DNA of 64,000 nt from Parasponia andersonii (GCA_002914805.1 JXTB01000118.1:676065-740064), one strand, 5' to 3'. Shown: positions 47,815 to 60,100, counted from the stretch's first letter. Translations and numbers: made by a program. The notes: a model not told the origin generated them from the letters alone.

Positions 47815-48745
47815 TCATTTTGCATTTACTACAGACCAAATGAAGCTTCCTGGGGTCATTTGTAATCTTCCTGTGCCTAGACGCTACTATAATCTTTATG
47901 TCCTGAGTAATTAAGTAGCTAGCAATTTTGGATATGAAGACGTTCTTTCTTCTTTTTTTTTTTTTTTTTTTTTTTTTCCCTTTTTCTAATTTATTAAAAA
48001 TATTGCCATAAAATTTAAGACAACACCAATACTGATAACAAATAACCCTGTTAGTAGTATTTTTCTTTTTATCATGATTTCACGATATTTCAAGTGGGTT
48101 ATTAAAAATATTTTGATAACCTAGTGCAGTGGGAGGCACTCAATCAAGAAGAGGTCATCTTTTCACATTGTTCAAAATGGGTGAGTTGCTGCCTGTGCCT
48201 CTTTTTTTTTTTTCTTAATTTTATTTTTATAGAAGTTGGTGTGTAATGAATTTTTCTGATTGTAAGGAATTTGCAATCTCGAGGTGCTCTAGCCACGATT
48301 TCTATGTAACATTAACCTAATTAGCATGTAATATATATGTTTTATTATTTATTTTCTCTGTTGATACTTGAAGTTTCAAATTAGTCTCAGCCAACTGATG
48401 GTTGGCAATGTAGGTTGTGGCACGGCAGGAAAGTCGAGTCTCCACTGGACAATTGACTGAGATGAGCCTGGGTTTAGTTAGTAGCACATGGTGTGAAGCT
48501 ATTTGGACATTTCTCTTCCAGTGTGTGTGTTTGCTTAATGTTGCATTGCGCATGCCAATTTCTTTCATTGTTCGTTTGTTGTAATTGCTGAGATTTCTCA
48601 GCTACTTGCTTAGTTCATCTTGAGTATTTTTTCGACTGTTAAATTTGGTTTCAATTCTCAAGAACTTTATTGATGAGATGTTGATCCTATCTAAATAGAT
48701 TGAAATTTGCAGCTGATCTTTGTGTTTACCATAAGACCTGGAAGT
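47815..48745 (+). repeat. Duplicated host block B1/B2 (similar to 30085-30460 and 31660-32115)
   Basis: 47815-48050 matches 30240-30460, 48170-48540 matches 31660-32115, and 48560-48745 matches 30085-30265. Here the first two blocks are only about 120 bases apart, because the inverted-repeat element at 30.5-31.6 kb is absent. A long T-run lies at 47950-47977. Confidence 0.72.
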
Positions 48746-49225
48746 TGTTGGTTGCAAGTACCTGACTGTAAACAAGGATAATTGACAGGCACCTTGCTCC
48801 TTGTCCTTGTAGAGTTTGCAGCTTATAACTTTTATTCCTTGAATGGTCATATGATATATGGTGGATCTCTTTTATAGGATGTCCAATTAGGTTCATTAAC
48901 TACTAATTTGCTTTACACACACCTGAATGAAGATGATGAAGCTTATTTCAATTTAATAGCCTCCACATCCACATTACTCTGTCTTGGACATTCTGTGCAA
49001 GAGCCATATCTAAGGTGGTAACTGAATAAGAAATTTGAAAGACTGGAGTTCGTTTGCACGATGCTCTTATGCTCATCCACTTATTTGTTCTTTAGTTAGA
49101 GGTTTTGCAAAACGTTAGAAGTTCACATTAAGTAGGAAATATTTTAGTTCTGTTTCACATACATCAGCCTGTGAAAATGAAATTGTGCTGTCAATTTTAT
49201 TTTAATTTTTTTTATTCCTTTTCAG
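48746..49225. other. Spacer, probably intronic
   Basis: No feature recognised. It is AT-rich and ends in a T-rich tract and an acceptor (TTTTCAG) at 49225. Confidence 0.35.
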
Positions 49226-49679
49226 GAGAAGGTTACAGCAAAAGTATTGGACGGGATGGCATTATTGATATAGCTGAGAGCTGAAATCATAACTGTAACT
49301 ACTAAGTCACCTTATTTGGATTGCTATTCTTAGTTTTCTCTTCTCACCTTTTATTTTTCTTTTTCAATTTCTTATATGGTTTCATCAGACCTTTTTTCTT
49401 CGCTCAAATTTTTTATATAATCTTTTTCTTTTAATTTTTTTTATATTTTTTTTGCAGTTAAACTATTTCTCTCCTCTTCTTATATTTTCCATTTTGATGC
49501 TCCTTTTAGGTTGAGGGTGAATTACCTAAGATCTCTATGGGGGGAAACTGGCCTTTGCAACTGTATTGGCTTTACCCGGTGGTATACAAGGAAAGATTTC
49601 TGATAAATTGCCATCATTTCGAAAGGTCAGTATAATAAGAGCAATCAAGAAAAATTTCAAAACAAGCTTATCTTTGATT

Positions 49680-49885
49680 TAGATAAACAAGAATAAGAAT
49701 AACACAACAGAAAATATTTAGATCAACCAGAGAAATTTCTTTTTTCGCGTTATAAAGAGTTTAACATACTTTAGATTCATAGACAAGTTTACTTACACAT
49801 GTCCAGCCCTATATATGCAAGCAAATATTGATTATTGTACTATTCACCATAGTCTGATTTCATAAGCATCGTAAATCCAAGTATG
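49680..49885 (+). repeat. Duplicated host block B3 (similar to 33560-33765)
   Basis: Lies in the intron after exon 49510-49625. It shows that the 33.6-kb region once belonged to another copy of the same gene. Confidence 0.65.
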
Positions 49886-50439
49886 ATTTGATATTTTTGC
49901 TCAACATCCATTTAAAATATCTGTTTTGATAAAATCATATTTCATTTTATCGGCAAGAAAAGTTTGCTCCAGTCTTGAGGTGTGATTTGGATCAACAGCT
50001 TAGTACCAAAATTTTCCATTATTAATCTGTTAGGCTCTTAACTTTGGAAGCTTACGAGACAACCACGTTTAGTTTCTGCTTCTTTAATATTTCAAGGAGC
50101 TTAAAACTTCTTTCTTGTCAAATTTTCTTGAGGTTGAGTTTGATGCTCCTAATGATAAAGCTGTAAATAAAAAGGCAGTTAGTAATCTGCTCAAACAAGT
50201 GCTTGAAAAATAAAATAAAATTTTAATGTTAAGAAAAAGGGAATAAAGTGAAGAAAAAATTCTGTGCAATCCTGAATCCTGTAATTGTAGTATTACTAAA
50301 CAATTATCTAACAACAAAGAAGGTGACAAATGCAACCTCTATGAAAGTATTTCATTCTGCTAGTTCTAGTGCAACTTCGTGATGTTAAATAAATAATGTT
50401 CTTATGGTTACTAATTTTTTTTTTTTGTGTTGTAATTTA

Positions 50440-51990
50440 ATAGTGTGTTTTGGGTAAGTCCCTAAAAATAATTAGAATAATATTTAGTAAGTCTTGATCA
50501 ATATTAGATTAAGCTTCAGTTACGACGAAAACAAGCAGAAACAGAAGAAAAGAAAACAGGGGTTAGACACCTTAACTGAAGTAGGGTATTATACCCAATA
50601 CCCTAAACCCTTTTAGGGGTTCTAGAACGTGGATTACTTGCACTGAAAACTAAAGAAACCTGCTGCTGTGTACATGCAGAGACATCTTAGCTAAAATACC
50701 AGGTTGTTTCCTAAAAATAACCCTAAACTAGGTGATTTCTAGTTTACTAATCACTAGTTTTGTGTGAAATTGCTGAAGTGGTAGCTTCTATATGGCTTCC
50801 TAAGGTAGTTTGTGAACCTCTAAACTGATTCTAGGTAACTCTATGTTATCTAATGATTATTTTTAACTAAAACTATGGGTAGGATTAGATCCAAAGAGAC
50901 AAAAATTAGCAGTTTAATAATTTTGGCACTTGGCACAGCTCTGCCCCCCAGCTATTTGGCTGCCTACAAAAAGGGTGTAGCCTTCACATAGATCAGATTA
51001 CACTCCCACAACAACTTTTACTGATTTTTAGCCATCACTTTCAGCTCTCTCTCTCTCTCTAATTAGCCACTTTTTCTACATAAACAGTGACTGATTTTTG
51101 TCTTCTCAGTACATATTTCAGCTCCTAATCCATACTTTTCATTTATGCATTTGCTTGCACTCATTACCTTAATCTCAAGTCTCTCTCCCTCTCTCTCTCT
51201 CTAATCAGCCACTTTTTCTACATAAACAGTGACTGATTTTTGTCTTCCCACTGCATATTTCAACTTCTACTCTATACTTTTCATTTGTGCATTTCGTTGT
51301 AGTCATTACCTAAATCTCATGTCATATTCTATAAGGTTTTGCGGAAGCTCAAAGTCATTTTTCATGCATGTCAAACACAATTTTGCATACATCAGTGGCT
51401 GAACTTTTATCACCATTTCATCACACATCAATGGACATGGAAGCATGATTTCAGTTTGATCACTAAATTTCTATATGCTCAAGGTTTGGTCAACATAAAA
51501 GGAGCTACATTTCAAACAACAAATCACCAACCATTCCTCATTTTCACACATTCACATACAATTTCATTTCATTTAGAGAACTCTACCAGGGTTGAGCTAT
51601 TCAAAAATCCCAACCCTCATGTTCTTGGTAATTTTTGCACTCACGGCAGCATCCTTATTTTTCTAGTGCTTTTATTGCCTAGCATTTTGTTTTCAGTACT
51701 CTCTATTTTTCAGCTCAAGTCGATTCCAATTAACTGGTCTCCTTCTATATTTAAGTACTTTATTTTCAGTCATTTACATTTCATTTCTTCATTTTCTGCT
51801 ATTTAAATTCTAGTACCTTTAATTTCAGCAATTTATATTCAAGTACACTTGATTTCAATTAGCTGGTCCTATCTTATTTTAATTATTTATTTTCAGTTAT
51901 TTAATAATATCTATCGACCTAACTTAAATACCTATATCATATACCTATATCTACCTAACCCTAACTTTTTTGTGCTCATATATGTTGTCT
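50440..51990. other. Repeat-bearing insert in the large intron
   Basis: Starts near a run of 12 Ts followed by GTGTTGTAATTT and has no counterpart in the 33.6-kb copy. It contains a tandem duplication at 51045-51322 and repeated phrases such as AATTTCAGCAATTTATA and ATTTCAATTAGCTGG. It may be a decayed LTR-type or other non-coding element. The plus-strand open frame at 51339-51806 looks non-genic. Confidence 0.35.
51045..51322 (+). repeat. Two tandem ~140-base units
   Basis: Both units start with a (CT)n tract and then share GCCACTTTTTCTACATAAAC, AGTGACTGATTTTTGTCTTC, a CATACTTTTCATTT-like part and TCATTACCT. They differ at about a dozen sites. Confidence 0.85.
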
Positions 51991-52514
51991 AAATATTTTG
52001 AGTAATATGCAAGAAATGTTTAAATTCATAAATCATAAATTACCACGAATATTATGATATTCTATGTATTTTAACTATTATTCTGTGGCTTTCAGATTTT
52101 GGCAAGAAACTTGGCCAAAGAAAGGTCATTGAGTTCTTTCGAAGAAGCTAATGAGGTATGCTATTTGCTTCCACTCTTTTACTCTATTTCTGGTGTTTGT
52201 ATTCCTTTTAGACTGAGGTTGTTGATATTTTGAGATACCAAAACCAAGTTGTATGGCTTAAGATATGTGAAAACAGAGATTGGTCAGGTGAAAGATATAG
52301 TTATCAAAACTTTAGGAAATATTAGAAAAATCCCTAATGCTTAAATACTGTTGCAAGTATTTATGCAATTTAAATAGGCTTAGAGCATATGATGCAAACA
52401 AACCGGGAAGATGTAAGAGTACCTCATCCTCCTTCCCTCTTCTCAATTAATTGTATTACGTCATAGGAAGTATAATTAGTTCAAATATATATATATAAAC
52501 AAAACTTTCATACG

Positions 52515-53280
52515 CACTGGGATTTACATCTTATGTGCTTGTGTTATGTTTGACTTATGCCTACAGGTTTTGAGGTATATAGGCTGAGTTCTATCACTAA
52601 TCTACGGAGGACCAAGAAATATGGTTGGGAAATTCAGACTTCTTAACCCTGCTGAAGGATGAAAATTTTTTAACTTCAGCATGTTGTAGTAGTTATGGTT
52701 GTGCTTCAGTAGGAGACTAGTGATTTTTGTATAACCCGATTGTGGCTAAAGTTCAAGCCTTCATATATGATATGTGGAGATAGAGTTAGTAGTGATATAA
52801 ACAGTCTTGCTCACTATGTAATTGATGCTTTTAGTTGTTGTTTAGTTCTTTCCGCTTAAATAGAGAGAAGTGGCTAGAATATCACTATTAGCATTTTCTG
52901 TTAAAGGAATTTGAGTAGAAGTTGGTCTCAATATGTCAATGAGAAACATAATAGATAAAATTTAATCGATACATTCTGAATAATGTGCTGCAAAAGATAG
53001 ACCCTAAAGCCAGCAATGCAGGATTCATGCTCGATTGACTGTTTTTACATAACATATTTGTACATAAAATACATGTCTCTTTAATAGTGTCTCGGCTAGG
53101 CCAACAGTCATTGGCCAACTTTTAGATGTCATACTGGTAGGACCTCCTTTATGACATTATAACTCATATGGATCACACAGGACGCCCAAACACTAGTGCT
53201 GATATGTTTATTAAGTTCACTCTTACAGAAAATATACGACAAAGTTTCTCGGAAATGAAAGATAGCAAGAGCTTTTTCTC
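52515..53280 (+). repeat. Host segment paralogous to 2738-3640
   Basis: Begins in the intron before the terminal exon at 52567 and extends about 700 bases past its stop, in the same order as at 2.7-3.6 kb. It is probably the 3' untranslated and flanking part of the unidentified gene. Confidence 0.75.
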
Positions 53281-53633
53281 ATTTCTTCCTTCTTCAACTC
53301 CCTAGCTTCCTTCATTTTGTCTGCATTTTTTTTTCTCTTTTTTCAGCATGGTAACTATTAAATATTCTTCACGTAAACATAAAATTCGTTTTCGAATTAA
53401 CTTAATATGGTTCGCCAGTTACTTAGTGCATGAGTTTAAATTAACTATTACAGATTTTCATTTACTTGTAACTCTTTTTTCAAAACAGAGTACTTTCTGA
53501 GAAACAAACAACCAAATGATTGCAGCAATACTAACTTTGAAAGAAATTCTGCAAAAGACGGAACTTTGAAGCACACAATTGCAGGTAACAAAAATGTTTC
53601 ACGGTATTATAACTATGTTTTCTGTGTTTCATT

Positions 53634-53637
<4 letters not shown>

Positions 53638-53669
<32 letters not shown>
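53638..53669. repeat. (AT)n microsatellite
   Basis: Sixteen AT repeats without interruption. Confidence 0.9.
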
Positions 53670-53673
<4 letters not shown>

Positions 53674-54306
53674 AGCTCCTGTAATATTACATGTTAGTTT
53701 CTTTTCTTAGTGAATGTGGTTTTCCTATTAAGTTGCATCTACTTTTGTGTTTTGATTGAAGGCGTTCCTCTTACTATGCTCTTAATATCTGTTCAAAGTT
53801 AGTAAACAAAATCACTGAAGAACTTATAACTAAACCATGCAAGTTCTGGATTGGCCAATTATACATATTTACATACACTCCACTTTTTCGTTTTTTTTTT
53901 TCTTTTTTTCTTGTACTTCAAAAATATATGGACATATATATTATGGAGTTTTGTGGGAACCTCTAATAATATATTGAAAAGCTCGCAATATTATCTAGGA
54001 AGCTCAAATATTAGACACATCACTATATGCACCAATTTTAGCATTCGCAGTTTCTTGATTAATACATGCTACATAAAAATTATTTTTTCAACAAAATCAA
54101 TCTAGACTCTTTTTTTTTAAAAAAAAAATAAGACTTAATTACGGATCTCTACTTTATTACAAAGAAAAGAAATTAAGGTGTGTATCTTGAGAGTCAAATT
54201 CCTGACCTAATACCCAATCCTTACCCCACTCACCAGACTCACCAGCTAAGTTAGAAACTCAATTTAAACTCTTAATACAGGTTAGCATACATCACTTAGT
54301 AGTCTA
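53670..54306. other. Intergenic sequence without recognisable gene
   Basis: AT-rich with homopolymer tracts near 53890 and 54110. Nothing convincing on either strand. Confidence 0.4.
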
Positions 54307-54500
54307 TTTTTTTTTAAAGAGAAAGACGAAATTTTATTCCTGCAAGTCTACTGCTACAGCGTTAGAAATAAAAATATGATTGGATATATCACAGACTCTA
54401 TTACAAGGGTAATACATAGTAGACTAAGCAAGTAAATGGGCTGCCATATTACTGCAGTGAGAAATTTGACAGCACGAGCCATTACTAGCTGTTGTGCAGT
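54307..54500 (-). mobile_element. LINE 3' end, 5'-truncated
   Basis: The minus strand reads MAAHLLA, a gap, then ISNHIFISNAVAVDLQE and stop, like the tail of the RNase H-type domain at the end of plant LINE ORF2. It is followed by AATAAA-like sequence, CGTCTTTCTCTTT and an A-run at 54316-54307. AGTCTA occurs on both sides (near 54301 and 54497) and may be the target duplication. One in-frame TAG lies after HLLA, so the copy is dead. It is short, so confidence is limited. Confidence 0.5.
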
Positions 54501-54511
54501 CTAAAATCCTA

Positions 54512-55168
54512 TGTTAGGTCGCATAAGTAAGGGTTAAGTTCGACCTCCTCCGTGTAAGTTATGTGCGACCTCTTCCGCTTAGGTTATATTCGACCTCCTC
54601 CGTATAGTCGTATGACCTCTTTTGCATAAGTTATGTGCGACCTTCTCTGTATAGATTCTGGGCAATCTCTTCCGAAAGAAAAGGGAAACAAGTCTATGCT
54701 TCGTCAAACAGAAACCTGCAAGGAAAGGGAAACAAAAGTCCTCTATTTATGATCAACCAATTACCCATTTTAAGTGGTTATCCAATTATGTTGTTACTTG
54801 AATTGTATTACCCGATTGTATAGTTACCTGTTTTCATAATTAGGAACATTGGGTTACCCTCACCTATATGAAGAGGACTCAATGTTCCAGACGGGGGATT
54901 GATTCCAATTTGTTTTCCAATTTTCCAATTTTCAGACTTCGAAATTCCGACTCCCAATTTGAGAGAGATTTCCAAACGAGACATTATAACTTTGAGTGCT
55001 TGTAATTCTCCATAAAATAGTGAAAAACAATGGACGTAAGCTCATCTTTTTTGGGGTTGAACCACTATAAATCCTCTCTCTTTATTTGCTTTGATTAATA
55101 ACCCAACTCACACAAGCCACATCTCTTAATTTTTTCTAAATTTATTGTTGATAAAACCTCCATCAACA
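54512..55168 (+). repeat. 5' LTR of the Tat-like element
   Basis: Taken from TGTTAGGTCGCATAAG to CCATCAACA. The start is inferred from TG, the end from CA before the primer-site-like ATTGGCGCTAGACAG. Inside, about four imperfect 35-base repeats with GCGACCTC-TCCG lie at 54515-54660. The bases before it are TCCTA; the partner duplication is outside the window. Confidence 0.65.
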
Positions 55169-55169
55169 A

Positions 55170-55184
55170 TTGGCGCTAGACAGA
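55170..55184 (+). other. Probable primer binding site of the Tat-like element
   Basis: TTGGCGCTAGACAGA directly follows the LTR end. It resembles the TTGGCGCC-type sites of Tat elements, but the tRNA is not identified with confidence. Confidence 0.5.
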
Positions 55185-55229
55185 GGGCTATTCCGGCGGA
55201 AAAGTTTGTCAAATTTTACTTTTTTAATA

Positions 55230-57104
55230 ATGGAAAAAACTAGAAACACTACCAGAGTCACTGGAACTAGCCAAAACCAACCTCAAAGTACTGCTGCTAC
55301 ATAGGCAGACCCTGCTCCGAATCAGCCTACTATGACTGCAACAGAAAACCTTTCCCAGAGACAGGATCGTATGGAGGAGACACTGGTGAACCTTCAGCAA
55401 GTCACTAACCAGATCAATGACACCTTGCGACGACTTGCTGAAGGGCAGATGGTGACCCCACCACAACACGAACGTCCCAAAGAACGTCCTGCTCAATTAC
55501 CTGAGAAAGGAATACAGATCCTAGAGACGAGAAGACGCAACCAGCCAAGAACTCAGCAAAAGCGTCATGAAGATCGCATCTCCAAAGGAAAAGGTAAGGT
55601 CTCAAACTTGCGTCCAGAATCTGGTACGGAGACTTCAAGTACAAACCGTGATCGTATACAACCTTCTCGTAAATCCACTAATAGTCAAGATCGCTTGAGC
55701 GGCGAACAAGGATGACCATCGAGAAGCGTCTTCGAAAGAATCAGCAGAGAGTCGAGACAAGATCCTGCAGATCTAAGACAGTATTTGGAGTGACGACGTA
55801 GTCATGATCGATCCGTATCGCATCGCAACGACCAAAGTCGGTCTCGTCGCACTATTTCACTGGATTCCTCTCACAGATCGCAGAAGACTCTACTTGACCA
55901 ACCCGCCATGCATCAGGATAACGAACGAAGGCCGCCTGTGCCGCCAGCGAGGGATGATGCTTTCCCTCTGAACGTCGATGTTCACAATTTAAGGATCGCG
56001 TTAGACGCACTTGCTGGTTGGGATGATGAGCTCGCTGATAGGTATCGTCAGTCACCATTTAGCGAGGAGGTTCGAGCTGTAGCCCTTCCCACTGGATTCA
56101 GACTTCCTACCATTAACACTTTTGATGGGAAAACTGATCCACAGGACCATATGGATCACTTCAGTGACTTGATGGAACTACATCGGGTTAGTGATCATGC
56201 ACGTTGCAGATGTTTCGCTGTAACACTCTCGGGAGCAGCGAAGAAGTGGTTCCGAGGACTCAAATCCGGTTCAATTTCATCCTGGCAACAATTACAGACG
56301 GCGTTCTTGAGATAGTTTCAAGCTGCAAAGAATTTCACTGTTCCACTTGTTAGTTTGTTTGCAATCCGACAAGGTCCAGAGGAGACTCTACGGTCTTATC
56401 TCAATCGATTCACTTCAGAGTTAGCAAAGGTCAACAACCCACCTGAAGAAGGAGTTCTAACTCTCATGATGGCTGGGGTGCGACCAGAAACTAAACTCTG
56501 GGAGGAATTATTTGAACGAGAGTGTAGAACTCTTGAAGACTTCTACTGAAGAGTTGGTCGGCATCTGAGGTTAGAATCTTCGCGCGAGAATCTTCAAAAG
56601 ACTAAAAAAGAGGGAAAGAAAGATGCGACTAAAGATGCGGTCATTACCAATAAAAACGGTAATAAGAAAAACAAGAGGAATAATGAACAGACTAATGAGA
56701 ATCAGCCTAGACCCAAAAGGCAGGAGATTTCAAGAGCTCCCATGAGGTTTAATAATCACACTGAGTTAAACGCACCCATAGATCATATCTATGCGGTCAT
56801 AAACCAGAAGGAGCGATTCCGACAACCAGAACCAATAAAGCGGGACAAGACAAAGCGTGACCCCAACAAGTTCTGTCGATATCACAATGATATTGGGCAT
56901 GATACTAATAATTGCTTTGCCCTGAAGGATGAAATTGAAAGTCTGATTAGAGAGGGGCGATTGCGGCAGTACACCAGGCAGAACGATGAAAGGCGAGAAG
57001 AAGACCAACAGCGACCTCCAGAAATTCAGCGCGAGGTGCGAACTATTTTCAGAGGACCGCACGTTGGAGGAGATTCCAAGAGAGCACAGGACAGGTATGC
57101 GTGA
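55230..57104 (+). pseudogene. Tat-like gag remnant
   Basis: Starts MEKTRNTTRVTG. Coiled-coil QDRMEETLVNLQQVTNQIN near 55370 is followed by a basic region and then the gag core (FDGKTDPQDHMDHF, LSGAAKKWFRGL, FAIRQGPEETLRSYLNRF). It ends with the Tat-type CRYHNDIGHDTNNC knuckle near 56870. Broken. Confidence 0.82.
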
Positions 57105-57179
57105 GAAGCTCGACAGCAGTCGTTAACCAACGTCATGCATCTTGAGCAGCGACCACGCAAGCTTCAACGAGTACCGGAT

Positions 57180-60100
57180 ATGGATATTACCTTCACAGAA
57201 CAGGATGTAAGAGAGGTCCATTATCCGCATAATGATGCACTGGTCATAAAAATTAACTGTGGAAGCACATAGTTGTGGCGAGTATTGGTCGATAACGGGA
57301 GTGCTGTGGACATCCTTACTTCGACACCTTTAAGAAGATGGGGTTGAATGAGAGTGACCTGAAGCCTGCCACTACTCCACTCTATGGTTTCACTGGTGAC
57401 AGCCTGATGCCTATGGGCATGATTGAACTGATGGTCAGCGTTGGGACCTTTCCAAGGATTTCATTGATAATGACCCAGTTTTTGGTAGTAGATTGCCCCT
57501 CTGCCTTCAATACTGTGCTAGGAAGACCGACATTAAGGGAACTTCGAGCCGTCACCTCGATCTACCATCTAACAATGAAGTTCCCGACCCAACACGGGGT
57601 AGGCGAGGTGCGAGGAAATCAATATGATGCGAGGATATGTTATAACAACTCGCTAAAACTTGTAGCAAAGGATGCGACGTCTCGCACAATGATGGTCCAC
57701 CTGCCAGAGAGAGCATCAGTCGAGACAGCGGGCAAAGCGTCAGTCGTGGCAGCAGGCAAAGCATCAGTCGTGGCAGCAGACAAAGCGTCAGTCGTGGCAG
57801 CAGACAAAGCGTCAGTCGTGGCAGCAGACAAAGCATCAGTCGTGGCAGCAGACAAAGCGTCAGTCGAGGCAGCGAACGAAGCTCCAGTCGGATCATCAGA
57901 TAAAGCGTCAGTCGAACCGTCAGTGAAAGCGTCAATCGAAACGACCAGCAAAGACTTTGATCCTCGAGAAATAGACAAAGAGGTCATAACTGGAACGGAG
58001 GTTCAAGGACCTGTGCGAGCTTCATTGGTCGCTTTTCTGAAGTCTAATTTGGATGTCTTCGCATGGCAGCATTCGGATATGGTAGGGATTGATTCAAGGA
58101 TCATATCCCACCGTCTTAACATAGATCCGACAAAGAAGCCTGTACGACAGAAAAGAAGGGCCATGAATCCAGAATGCTACGTCGCATTAAAAGAAGAGGT
58201 GGAGAAGCTGCTCAAAATTGGGTTCATAAGAGAGTCTTTCTACCCTGGCTGGCTTGCAAATCCGGTTTTGGTAAAAAAACCTAATAGGAAGTGGAGGACC
58301 TGTATTGATTTCACCGATCTCAATAAAGCATGTCCTAAAGACAGCTTCCCTCTTCCGAGAATCGATCAGCTTGTAGATGTGACGTCGGGGCATGAACTTT
58401 TGAGTTTCATGGACGCATATTCAGGATATAACCAAATCCCCATGTACGAGCTAGATGAGGAACATACATCGTTCATCACTGATCGAGGGTTATACTGTTA
58501 TAAAAAGATGCCCTTCAGACTTATCAATGCGGGAGCAACCTACCAACGTTTTGTCAATATGATGTTTGCAAAGCAAATTGGCAAGACAATGGAGGTATAC
58601 GTCGATGACATGATAGTCAAATCAGAGAAAGCCGAAGATCACATCAAACACCTTGATGAGATGTTCAAAATCCTCCGGAGATACCAGATGAAGCTAAATC
58701 CCCAGAAGTGTGCATTCGGAGTAGGATCTGGAAAATTTCTGGGTTTTATGGTCAACCAGCGAGGGATCGAAGCAAATCCTTAGAAGATACAAGTGTTGAT
58801 TGATATGCAATCTCCTCGTAAACCCAAGGATGTGCAAAGCCTAGCAGGAAGAGTAGCTGCTCTGAGTCGGTTTGTATCCAAATCAACCGATAAATGCCAA
58901 CCTTTCTTTGAGGTGTTAAAGGGATCAAAAAGGTTCGAGTGGACGGAGAAATGCGAGCAGGCGTTCCAAGAATTGAAAAACACTTGGGTTCCCCTCCACT
59001 CTTGTCGAAGCCAAATCCGGAGAAGAATTATGCCTATATCTCGCTGTTTCTAAGTATGCGAGGAGTGCCGCATTAATTCACGAGGAGGAAAATATTCAGC
59101 GACCTGTGTATTATGTAAGTAAAAGATTACTTGATGCTGAAACCAGATATCCAGAGATGGAAAAATTGGCGCTGGCACTCGTCACTGCATCAAGAAAGCT
59201 TTGACCTTACTTCCATGCTCACTCCATCCGGGTTTTCACGAATTTCCCGTTGAAACAGGTCTTACAGAAACCTGAGGCGTCAAGACGGCTGCTTAAGTGG
59301 GCTGTTGAATTGAGTCAATTTGACATCAATTTTCAACCTCGCACCGCTATAAAGGGTCAAGCCCTCGCAGATTTTATTGCAGAATTTACATACGACATCA
59401 ATCTTCCCACGGGAGTACTCGAGAAACCCGCCTCAGATACATTAAAGTTGTGGAAGCTTTATGTTGACGGGTCATCGAATGAAAATGGAGCAAGTGCGGG
59501 CATAGTTTTAATCAGTCCGGAAGGGCACAACATTCATTATTCACTTCGCTTCAAATTCCCAGCGTCGAATAATGAGGCCGAATACGAAGCACTGATAGCT
59601 GGGCTAAAGCTCGCACAGGAAATGAAGGTCGAAATAATTAAAGTGTATAGCGACTCCCAGCTGGTCGTCTGTCAAGTTAAGGGTGATTATCAAGCGAGAG
59701 GAGAGAGAATGATGGCCTATTTGGAGAAGGTGCAGCAGTTGTTCTTAACGTTCGACACTTATGACATTCAGCTTCTTCCTCGCATTAAAAATACCCGGGC
59801 AGATGCACTCGCTAAGCTCGCCTCGACGAAAGATGCAGAATTATTGAAGGTAGTTCCCGTTGAATTTCTTATATCATCAAGCATCGAGGTCCAACCCCAA
59901 GTAATTATGCCAGTTGATGAAGAACCGTCGTGGNGCCATTATTATTGTGCGTCAATATTGAAAAAGCACGCTATATTATGAGGGAAATTTACGAAGGAAT
60001 ATGTGGAAATCATTCTGGGGGGCAAGCGCTTGCTAACAAGATTCTTCGACAAGAGTACTTTTGGCCAACCATGAAGAAAGATACATTGGAGTTTTCCAGG

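Larger units (their letters stand above)
49226..52587 (+). pseudogene. Unidentified host gene, 3' exons
   Basis: Three exons with ordinary borders join in one phase: 49510-49625, ending ALPGGIQGKISDKLPSFRK before GTCAGT; 52096-52155, reading ILARNLAKERSLSSFEEANE between CAG and GTATGC; 52567-52587, reading VLRYIG then stop. A possible earlier exon opens at 49226. The first of the three is 116 bases; the good frame is reached only if the GGGGGG run near 49545 had one more G, so either a one-base deletion or a homopolymer sequencing error is present. The intron between the first two exons is 2.5 kb and holds a repeat-rich insert. The terminal exon recurs at 2789. I do not recognise the family. 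Confidence 0.5.

Noticed and set aside
51339-51806. 155-residue plus-strand frame
   Set aside because: Composition is that of AT-rich intron sequence, there are no domain motifs, and it lies inside a repeat-bearing insert.
57552-57987. Minus-strand frames of 115-127 residues with repeated leucine or alanine/threonine units
   Set aside because: Mirror frames of the 24-base minisatellite on the pol strand; the pol frame has the conserved motifs.
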